Assembly: GCA_030549205.1 (NCBI GenBank)
Contig: JAUKTV010000009.1
Span: 1 to 64,000 of the forward strand
Reading direction: 5' to 3'
Source: Apiosordaria backusii
Lineage: Eukaryota > Ascomycota > Sordariomycetes > Sordariales > Lasiosphaeriaceae
Length of the DNA: 64,000 nt
The translations under genes were made by a program, and so were the position numbers. Under the pieces are notes generated by a model. That model worked only from the letters and a program-made list of their open reading frames with translations. It searched no databases and was not told the origin of the DNA. Below, in pieces: positions 54,372 through 64,000 of the stretch; position 1 is the stretch's first letter; each line of letters starts with the position of its first letter.

Positions 54372-57300
54372 TTACTTTTCCTCCTTCTTTGCAACAGCGC
54401 TAGCAGCAGCATTAGCATGGGCCTGGCACCAGTTGAGCCAGTCCGAGAAGAATGACGCCTGGATCTTGACCTCGCCGCGGAACCACTTCAACTGCGTTTC
54501 TGCATAGAGCTTGAAGACGTTGGCCATGTCGTCATCCTCGGCATCATCGTCGTTGCACATGAGCGAAGCAACAGTCAGGCAGCAGGTTGAGACAGCCTTG
54601 GTGAAAGCGTGCGATGGGTCCTTGGCGACTTCCTCATGGAGCTTCTCGAGCATTTCGTAGTGCTGCACCCCGTCAATATCAGTGGTATTGTTGTCAGATC
54701 TCGCCTTCTTGATGCCCTTGGACAGGTTCTGAATAGCTTCGTGAGCTTTGTTTGCGAGCGGCTTCGCTGTCGTGGTGCGGATCAAGTTCAGCAAGGGCAG
54801 CACGGCGTCGAAAACGAGAGGGTTCGCCTGCGCTGCCTCCTTCTTGATGAAGATGCCCAGCAGGTCGAGGACGCGGTGTTTGAAGTTGATGACGGTCTCC
54901 TTGGCGTCCTTGTTTTCCTTCTTCTTGCTGGTCGCTTTGGTGCGGTGCTTGAAGATCTCGGCAAGTTTTTCATCGACGGCTAACATTTCAGAGTCGGTCA
55001 TGTCTGATCCGTCATCTGACTCTGCGTCGGCGTCTTGGTCGAGGCGGTGGGTGCCGAGCGCTTCGGAGAGAGCCATGTCAAGAGCGTCAAGAGTTTCTTG
55101 GTTTTCTTTCTCGGCCTCGTCCTCTTCCTCGTCTGAGCCTTCTTTTTCGGAATCCTCCTCGCTGTCCGAGTCACCGGCATCGGAGCCGGCATCCTCAAGG
55201 TTGGCCATCTCAACGTCGGAGTCGAGTGCCGCATCATCTTCGATTTCGCTCTCGTCATCGCTGCCAGCCTCGGCATCCATCATGTCTTCATCTTCGGTGC
55301 TGAACAATGCCTGCTGGCCCTTGGCGCTCTCATCCGCAGCCAATGGATCGGTCAACAGCTTGATAGCTTCGGCCGACATAAGAGGGGTGAATGCCTCGAA
55401 CACTTGCCGTGAGACCTGCTTCATGAGTGCTGAAGGACGAGCCACCATGGCGAGCAGAACCTCGACAAGGAACTCCGAGATGCCACCCTCCTCCTCGTCG
55501 CTCTCGCCAACAAGCTTCTCATAGCACTCCTCAAGTTCGTCAAACAGATCCATGACATCGGGATCTTGGTTGTAAAACTGGAGAATGCCCACAGCGAATA
55601 GCAAAGCCAATGCTTGTCGGGGACCCTCGGTCGCCTTAGTGGTCTTATCGTCGTCGAGCAACTCTTTTAACCTCTCAAAAGCGCGGGGGAGGACAGTGTG
55701 CGCCAGCTCATCGTCGGGATCTACCTCAGTTTCGATAGATAAAATGGCATCGCAAAGATCTCCAAAGGCATCCGACCTGCTGGTGAGCTTGGCAAATGCG
55801 GAAGTTGCCCTGGTCCGTAGTGTCTCCCGGACTTTCTCAGGAACAGCCTTGTTAGAATATGCAAGCTCAGCGAGGACCTTGATAGCCTTTTGTGCAACGC
55901 CTCTCTTGTTCGATTCTTTGGTGTATTGTTCTTCTGACAAGGCACTCGAGAGTCTAAGGAGGTGGTTTCCAAGGGCCTGGTAGTACTGCTCAAGGTCTAA
56001 GCCACTCTTGGACGGATCCTTGAGTTGCAAGACCTTGAGAACAGGCTTGATGGTATCAGAAGTGGTATGCTGAAGGAGCTTGTCGATTGTCTTGGCGTTT
56101 GTCCGCTGGTCAAAATTGTATGCACCATGCTTCCCAAAGAGCCCCTTGAGAATCGTAGGCAGCCAGGTTGGGTTCTGTTGAGCAGCAGCCTCGAGGGCTT
56201 TGAGCCCCTTGATCGCCGCCCGATGCAGATACCGATCCTCTTTGGCAGCCTGGTTCATCAGGCATGCCATCAAGTTCTTGCTGAACAATGTCTTGAGAAT
56301 GAACTCGCAACTTGGAGCGCTTTCAAGCATCTTTTGGAAGATCATGAAGCCTGAGAATTTCTGGCTGTCTGAAGAGTTCTTGGAAAAGAAGCCCTCTGTT
56401 AACATGTTAGTACGGACTTAATCCCTGACAAACAGCACCACTTAGTGAACTTACCATCCACAACTCGATTCCAAAACTGCTCAAACTGCTCCGAAGCCTC
56501 CGCCTCCGACTTCTGCCCAGCCTTCGCAAAGTGCGCCAGAATCAAATCCCACACAAAGTGCAACTGCGCAGTCCAATTCCCAGCCTTTGGCTTCTTCTCA
56601 TCGCTCGTCTGCTCCCTCCCACTATCCTTCAACGCAGCCGGCAACGCAGCAAGCGAACTAGCTGCCAACGGATTCCTCCACGGCTGCGACGGCACTTTCA
56701 TATCAGGAAACTTATCCAGCGCCGTAATCCAAATCCCCACCCCCTCAGGCGTCTTCGCAAACCCTTCCTCCGCCAGTTTGGCCAGCGTCTCCTCGGCCAT
56801 CTTCTTCCCCATCTGCGCCACAGCCTGCACAATGACATACCCGCACTGCGTCTTCAACCAACTCTTCTTCATCGACAGCTGCAGCAACAACCCCAATATT
56901 TCCTCCCACCTCTTCCCATCTTGAAACAAAGTCCCACTCCTAACAAAACACTCCACCCCAAACAGCTGCCCAAACCAGTGATTCCTCTCCTCTTGCCCAG
57001 CCAAGTTCCCAAACGGCGTGGTGCTCCTAACAAGAATCTTCTTGACCTCCTCAAAGTTCAACCCCGTGTACCTTTTATTTGCCAGATCCTCCTTCCCAAA
57101 CAGCTGTCCCAAAATCTCCGTCAGGACCAAACTGAACCCCAAACGGGAGGCGTTCCTCCCGCTCGCCAACCCCCTAAAAAGACGCTTCTCGAGGTGCCTC
57201 CGAAGAATCCGCTCGTCGACGCCTTCCCCAGAAAGGAGGCTGGAGATGATGGCGTGGGCGGCCTTGAGGCGGTCGGTCTCGTCTTCGCGGCCGAGCTGGT

Positions 57301-57526
57301 CGTAGAGCTCGGCTTCGCGCTTGCGGTCTTCGCCGGTGGGGTGGTCGACGAATAATGTGACTTTGGGGGGTTTGGATTTTGTTGCGGTTGAGCCATTGGT
57401 GGCTGGTTCTGTCGTCGTGGATGGGGTGGAGCTTTCCTCCTTCTTGGATCGCTTCTGGGTTGGTTGTTGCGCCGTGGCGGCGTCGTTTTGCGCCTCTTTG
57501 GGCGTTCTTTTTCTTTTGCTGCCCAT
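54372..57526 (-). CDS. pol5: Pol5/MYBBP1A-family nucleolar protein
   Basis: Two exons, 57526-56455 and 56395-54372, give 1,031 residues. The family was named DNA polymerase phi but acts in rDNA transcription and ribosome assembly in the nucleolus. The N-terminus is Lys/Arg-rich (MGSKRKRTPK, QKRSKKEES), a probable nuclear signal. HEAT-like helical regions follow: AHAIISSLLSGEG, RHLEKRLFRGLASGRNASRLGFSL and KKSWLKTQCGYVIVQAV. A very acidic stretch lies near residues 695-790 (DDESEIEDDAALDSDVEMAN, EEDEAEKENQE), typical of the family. The C-terminus is helical (DWLNWCQAHANAAASAVAKKE). The 59-bp intron has GTAAGT and a CTAAC branch. Expected to be essential and co-expressed with other ribosome-biogenesis genes. 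Confidence 0.93.
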
Positions 57527-60129
57527 GATTAATTTCTATTGCGCGATTGAGAAGGCAATTGATCTGTATATGGGGGGGGGATTGGGATTGTTTTGTTGAC
57601 CTGAAGGTATTTTCTTCTCTATGGGGTATCAACCATCGCAAACAGCACCATCAACTTGTCTGGCTTCGGGCGCAAAGACTCCCCAGGGAATTTTTAGCGG
57701 GGCATTCTTTTCTGCCTGCGTTCACCACACCCGATAACGAGGAACGGGGGTTCAAGCTTTGGCCTGGGGTATCCCCGCTTAACCGGTACATGCAACAAGC
57801 TTGCAAAATAGAGATACCCCGCTTGATGCATGTTCTTGCATGAACTGTTCACCCAGGGTTTTCGAGGTTGCCGAATCTCTTCAGGATGAAAGATAAAAAA
57901 AATGTTCTAGAAGCGTTTGACAAGAAGAGTCTGGATGGATATCTGCAGCATTATCCTTGTTAACTGCAGATGCCGACATGGATCCGGCCGAAAATTTTGA
58001 GAGACGTGGACTCTGTGGGTTGCTTTAAGCATTTTTGCCTGACATGGGATCATGGATGGTGGATGCAACGTTCAGTTAAGGTTCGAGAAGGAGGGTCTAA
58101 AGTTGAGGCTATCATGAGTCTTTTGGTATTTCGCTCTCAGTTGGTGCTGTCTGATCGAAGCTTTGTCAAAGACTTCCACGCCACGGTTTTAGTCTCAAAA
58201 TCTCCATTCCCAGAACCGGTTTTCCGAAGTATGAGAACAAATCTAGATACATTCCAAGTTGGGGGGTTTCAAAGACTTGATGTTTTGCTTAAGTACAGTA
58301 AAGTACAGTGGCCGTACCTCTTTGGCTCTGCCTGTGTTAAGAGCTCATGGTCGGGTCTGTGGACCTGTCCTTCAACCCAGAGCCACTGCTATCAGTTATC
58401 AACAATTCATCTGAAGCATTTGGGTTTCGAAGGCATATATTGAACCATAGAGGAGTTGAGGAAGATGATATCACGTCTTGTCTCCAATGCTCTGCGACTA
58501 TACAATTGAGGTGAATGAGCATTGGGGTGGTTGTGCATTAGTGAGTGCTAACTTGTGTGGAAGTAACCGGCGGTAATGTTATTTTAATAACCTACAGGTG
58601 GCCCACTCTTTGCAACAGCAGAAGTTGGCTCTATAATTCCTGTGCCATGGTAGACTTGTTGTTGTTTTGGAACAGAGTGTTATCTATGGAGGACGAATGC
58701 TGTTGCTGAACGTGCCACCAGGTTGGACAAATACGTGTAAGTGAACATGCCCTATCCGGTCAATCCCAATCTCTTCAAGTGCTGGCTGACAAACGTAAAA
58801 CCCCATAATATTGTTCTCACCCATCGTGGCATAGAAACCGAGATACGACTGAAACAATCCCGAATACCGCCAGCAGAATGCCAGAAATTTGGTTCAGACA
58901 TTTTACCAAGACAGCAGCTTGCCATCTAAAACAAAGGCCCAGGCCAAGATGCCTTCTTTCCGTTCTCAGGTATATACCTCTTTGGCAGCTCTCACAATGT
59001 CCAGAAAATGCTAGCCTTTCGTGTCGGCGCAGATAGAAAGCCTCATTGTGGATAAATCCCACACTTGCACAACTCTTAGTCTCATCGGCAAAGTCCCAGA
59101 TCGCTCATTCTCTTTCCTGCAGGGTCTTAACTAGCATCTACTTGGCATAGCAGCCAGTGAAATTCCCTTGGTTTCCCAAGCAACTACATCGCCGTAAATG
59201 GATCTTTTTTTCGCTGAGTGCACCAAATCATTGCTTTCTCCAGACCGAGAAGCTCCATCGGCGCTCCATCTTGAACCCCTCTCCAAGAACTTAGCCTAAC
59301 GCCGCCATTTCTCACGATGGATGACATGGCACCCATGTTCGGCTGAGCCAGTGGAGTTTTTTGGTCCCCGAATACTACCGATTTTCTCTGAAGCCAACCC
59401 TCGCCGGGACAGGTGACCGGTATCCTACAAGGGTTGTAGAGCACCGCCGCGGACATGTTCTACAACAACACCTGCGCCGTCATCGCTTGTGCTCGCCATC
59501 CGACTGAACTTGTGTGCGCTAGCCGTCGGTGGCCGGTCTCTGAGGAAACCGAGGGACGGGATGGCAAACACGCCTCGCCGTTGGTGAGGCGGCGCTGACA
59601 GCGGAAGCGGTTTTGTGGGGAACAAGCATCACAAGAGGTCAGTTGGCCGCGCCGCTCAGTGTCCCGAAATCCTGCGTGGTTGCCCAGAGATATCAAAAGC
59701 GATCTCAGAGCGAACAGGATTGATGTCCCCATGCAAGCGAAATTTTGTGTCTGAAGAAAGTAGAACATACCACGATGGGGCAGGCATCTGTTGCAACATC
59801 TTGAAGTTGGGTGGAATGCCGGTGATCGAGGACCATGTCGTCTCTGATGCCGTTCTCCGGCAAAACCTCCGGAATTTCATCCATTGGACCTCGTCAGTCG
59901 AACAAGAAAGACAAAATTGCTGAAAACTTACATGCTTTCAAAGGTACAGATCTTGTCTTCCCTTTCGGGGGAGACTTGCCATACTTAAAAGGTATGGTAG
60001 GTCTAAATTGTCATTTTCTCGGTATATTAAAACTAGAATTGTACATACTTCTCTGCTATTTATGCGATTTACTTGCATTGACCTTCCCAGTACCTATAGA
60101 CCTTCCCGGCAACTTTCTGTATTTATTTT
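57527..60129. other. Gene-poor region, no supportable gene
   Basis: About 2.6 kb. It begins with the Pol5 promoter. Open frames up to 157 codons (57970-58443 plus) and overlapping frames at 59425-59923 show no clear domain. A minus-strand frame at 59460-59768 has a cysteine pattern loosely like a Zn2Cys6 cluster but with wrong spacing. Confidence 0.45.
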
Positions 60130-60700
60130 ATCTACTTTTTTATTTTAACTATTTTAAAAGTTAAGTTACTTCCTATTAACCTTTTACTTATAAACCTTTA
60201 TAGCGATTTTCCTTAACTATTTTATCTATTCTTTTTACTAGGCTATTTCAGTAATCAAAGCTTCCGAAATGCTATTATTAATGATATTTAAGGCTTTAAC
60301 TACTTTAATATAGTTAAGTTTAAAATTAGGTTGCTTTTTTAAGCTTAATATTATAATAGTATAGTTAAATTAAATAATAGTAATAATATTAGTTAGATTT
60401 TTAATAATTTTAATAGCTTCTTTATAGAAATTAGTATATTTAGCCTTTAAAGGCTTTTTAATTATAGGGTTAATAATAATTTAGCCCTTTTTAATAATAA
60501 TAGGTATGTTAGGTAATGCTATTTTTATTAAGTATAGAGTTTAAAAGGTATAGTTAGTAATGCTAATCCTTACCTTTCTAGTAGGTAGAAATGTATTTAT
60601 CTCTATTTACACTACTTAAAGGTATAATTGGCATAACATACACTATTTAAGTTACCGGGGTAAGATATAGCCTAAAAATGCCAATCTCTATATTCAGTAA
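60130..60700. repeat. Small RIP-like AT-rich relic
   Basis: About 570 bp of TpA-rich, stop-filled DNA flanked by normal composition. The look is the same as the block at 1-9850, so it is probably a degraded transposon fragment. No family, terminal repeat or target duplication could be identified. Confidence 0.6.
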
Positions 60701-63700
60701 ATACAAGCACTGACAATTGTTGAGCTTTTCCGGTGTTTTCTATGGTACAAGGCGGCCACCAGCCAACTCAAAAAAGCCCACTTCAGCCAGGTTTAGTCAT
60801 CAAACAGATCTTGTCTTATCCAACCCCCAGTCTCCACAATCCAGAGACCCTCTGCTGAGCTCACCGAGGTGTGAGCCTCTGACGCCCAGAAAGGTAACCA
60901 GCTCAGGGGAGCTTTGGTTGCTCATCAGGTGACACCGCGTCTCTCCACCGTGTGCCGTTTGCTACCCCGCGGCGTTGGAGGCACGGGATTCGTGTGTCCT
61001 GTTTATCTGAAGCTCCTCGCGTCTTCATTGTTTACTTTTTCCCCGCGAGCTGTCAATGTAACGGCAGTGTGTTGGCAAATGCGCGAGTTTCTCCTGAACG
61101 ACCGAGCTTCACCTGTTGGACGCTACACTCCGCACTCTTTAGTCACCTCACATGCAGCTTCTCAAACAGACCCATGCAATGCCCAACCCCTCATACGGTT
61201 CCATCGCGAAGCCCGCTTTTGGGGCAGAGGAATGCGGGACTTTTCCAGAGCGGTGTTTTGTGGCGCGGCTGATGTGAGCTGGGCCGCAGTGAGTTGAAGA
61301 GAAGCGGCAGCACCGGCGCGTCTGGGCCTGCGCCGAGATATCAGCCTGGACAACCATTGGATGGAGATCCGATCGTTTCTGCTCTTTTCAGAATATGCAA
61401 GTCATTGGGCTGCTCTGCAGCAGAGGCCCGGCATTGAGTGGGGTTGGAAAAGAAGATGACGGTGATGGAGTTGGTGATGGCATCTCAAAGTAAACAAAAC
61501 AAACGTCATTGACGACTTTTGAGTCCGGCTTTTGTTCGACCCTTTCCTTCTTCCTTGGTCCTCGAGCAGATCAGACAGATCTGGATGTCGCGATTGACAA
61601 GGTCAAAAGGAAAAATGCTGGAAGGCGATTGGCAGAGACAGGGGCGGGTCAAGACGCTATTGGGCGATCTTGTTCAGCTTGGGAAACGTGTGCCCCAGCC
61701 CTGTCGAAGAGGATGGCGTCTTTCCTCATTGGGCCATGAAGAAGGCTAACGCTGGGCGGATTGCCCCTCACTCCAAGCAACGCTGTGCTATTTCCAGGCA
61801 TTGCTCGATATGCCCTCTAATCGGTCGTGAGGCAGCAGGCCGTTCGTTAACATTCGGTATATCGTTCGTTTTGTCGAGGTTCTGTTTGGGAGCCGCATGA
61901 AATCTCCGAGTTGGAAACATCTGGGGTGATGGGCCGCCGTCTCTCCCACCCCACAACCTCCCTTCCGGGGATTCACGATGTGCTTCAGTTGTATTCTGCC
62001 AGCTGATTCCATGAATCCGAGACGAGAGAACCCCTCACATACAGCCATGCTGCCGATAAAGGTAGCCAATCGCGGGTGAGAAGCTCGCGGCTCGAGAAAG
62101 TTGATGTCCAACAAGGCCGCTTCACTTGAGACCCGCCCAAGAAATTCAGAAGCGGGACTGACAGGGAGGGACCCTGGACAGGGTCGTTGCCGGGGACTGG
62201 AGCGAGCCTTGGCCGGCTTTTATCGACTGGTTTCTCTGACGCAATTCTCTCTTCGAAATCTTGGACAAAGGCCTTGAGAGATCGGACTGGTATCGTCATT
62301 GCCAAGATTCGACACCGATATTGAAGATCGAATCGCAATTGTGCCGTTGCTGCCGGTGGAAATGGGCATGGCCGAAGAAAGCTCGTCCCTGGATTTGCAG
62401 ATATCGAGATTCTGGTCTCGTACAGCAACACTGATCAGAAAAGAACCGAGCGCAATCGGCAGAGGGAAAGCGGGCAATTGGAGACGGTCATTGGTCTAAA
62501 GCTGCGTGCACTGTAGAAGTGTGCGGCACAGGCAAGAGCGTTCTGCCGCACGTTTATTGCTCGGCGGCTAGTTTTTGTCTGTGCTTTCAAGGAAACGGTG
62601 GGTCGGGTTGAAGCTCTGTGTGGTCGTGCCTCAAGAGCTTCCAGGATCGGGTGTGCAGCAATTCTTTTCCTTCAACGGTCAAGCAGGTCTTGGATGCATT
62701 TCGCTTCTCGTTTCTTATTCCAGATGAGAGAGAGTCATTGACACGTGGACGAAGCATTTGGCACAGTTGCGAATTCCACCATGGCCTGCCGACCGTGAAT
62801 CGGCATTCCTGCATCTCAATGGTCCGTTGCTGTGCTCATTTCAAACTGACCGCGGTTAACTCACCAGGAGACACTGTGATGGAGTATGAGCGCAAGCTTA
62901 CAGCGCTTGATACCCTCCCTCAGCAGATTCTCACGCTGACAGCACTGGATCTCTTCATCTTTTTTAGGCCTGTCATTCGCTGGGAAAAACTTCCACGGCT
63001 TCCGAAACATCGCATATTCCCCAAATAGGACGGTTGCTGGGTCAGCATCAAGGTCAGAGAGGGTTCCATGCACCATGGCTGGGTGTCGAAACCCCCTTTT
63101 TTGGCCGTTACCAGATGTACCCCGTATGAAGAATATGTCCCAAGGGAGGACTGGGGAGCGTCCTACAGCTTTTCGACCCCCTAAGGGGTATATACTAAGT
63201 TGAGATTGACCGTGCTAACGAGCTTTTCCGCGCTCGGAGCTTCCAGAAAACCAATTCGCGCTTTTTCTGACAGGCGACCGGCCAAAAGCTTGTTGGAATC
63301 GTCAAGCTCAAGCCAGTGAAGGCCCATGAACAGGAACTTGGACTGCGGATAGCCTCACGGAAGAATGGGGTGACGAGGGGACAGATGCCATGCACCGTGC
63401 CATCCGACAGTTGCCCTGGCCAGGCTTTGGACGGCAGCTCAAGGCAATCTCTCAACTGTCTCTTGTGTCTCAATTGTCTCATGGGATCATGATCCGTTTT
63501 CTCTTCTTGTCGTTGTGGTGTCATGTTCGTCATTGGCCCACTGCTTCCTCCACTTATATGCGGCGTCCAGGCTTTGCTGTGCCTGGCAGCAACCCTTTCG
63601 ACAGCCCGCCGGCAGCTGCCCCAGAGAGCGGTCCGACAGGCCCATGAAGAAGCCACTGGGGAAAAGCGGCGCAAGTTGCACATTAGGAGAACCGGAATCG

Positions 63701-64000
63701 CGGAACCTGGGACTGCTATCTGAGGCGGCTGTTTGCATGCGAAAGAGTAAGGTATGTACTTCGATCGCGTGAGGTTTTGCGGATGCAAGAGAGGTAGCTT
63801 TGGGCGGAGATGGCGCTGCACTCAAGTCTCGCAGAAGCGCTGGTACCTATCAGAAGTACTTTGTACCTTTTCTGCCTGTGCCAGTGGCCCGCTGTGGATT
63901 GGCCCTGTGGGCAGGGAAGCCGCTCCAGCGCTCCACAAATCCCAAAAGCAGGGCCCCCGTTGCACTCACAGTCCCTTGCGCTTAAGCAGCTGCAACAGCC
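60701..64000. other. Gene-poor region, no supportable gene
   Basis: About 3.3 kb of normal base composition. Overlapping frames occur at 60914-61297, 61788-62431, 62618-63028 and 63195-63821. The most protein-like is a minus-strand start at 62299 (MTIPVRSLKAFVQDFEER, then EKPVDKSRPRLAPVPG), which could be a first exon, but no continuation or family was recognised. Confidence 0.4.

Noticed and set aside
59460..59768. Minus-strand frame with CDAC and RFRC cysteines, loosely like a Zn2Cys6 cluster
   Set aside because: Spacing after the second cysteine is seven, not six, residues and the second half of the motif is incomplete; no following TF domain. At best a relic.

Overview
The window is nuclear DNA of a filamentous ascomycete, most likely a Sordariomycete and probably in or near Sordariales. 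The grounds are: short introns (about 50-70 bp) with GTRNGT donors and CTAAC or CTGAC branch points; fungus-specific families (HET domain, WSC, DUF3433, SAT4/PTH11-type fungal rhodopsin, chitin deacetylase with CBM18); and a 9.8 kb block of extremely AT/TpA-rich repeat DNA with the look of repeat-induced point mutation (RIP). No species can be named from sequence alone.

Left end (1-9850): RIP-degraded retroelements. A complete Ty1/copia element (2321-9328, TTATT target duplications, two 646-bp LTRs) carries recognisable but stop-ridden integrase, reverse transcriptase and RNase H remnants. Its 3' LTR was later hit by a member of the same family that survives as an almost unmutated 678-bp solo LTR (8395-9072, CAACT target duplications).

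Unique DNA then carries, left to right: a bZIP/AT-hook regulator (-), a DUF2235 hydrolase (-), a WSC-domain membrane protein (-), a chitin deacetylase (-), a DUF3433 membrane protein with apparent frameshifts (-), ribosomal protein eL42 (-), a cysteine-containing single-pass surface protein (+), a very small protein (-), a TauD-type dioxygenase (-) divergent from a Dal5-type MFS transporter (+), a fungal-rhodopsin/PTH11-like receptor (-), a SAM methyltransferase (+), two tandem HET-domain genes (-), proteasome subunit alpha7 (+) and the nucleolar protein Pol5/MYBBP1A (-). The last 6.5 kb (57.5-64 kb) has no convincing gene and contains another small AT-rich RIP relic.

Functional groupings: cell-surface and wall genes (WSC protein, chitin deacetylase, DUF3433 protein, Ser/Thr-rich TM protein) cluster between 17 and 31 kb. 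The dioxygenase/MFS pair looks like a sulfonate or organic-anion scavenging unit. The HET pair is typical of self/non-self recognition loci. Four places in two genes (DUF3433, TauD) are best explained by a single missing base in a C/G run, so either the assembly has homopolymer errors there or these genes are decaying.
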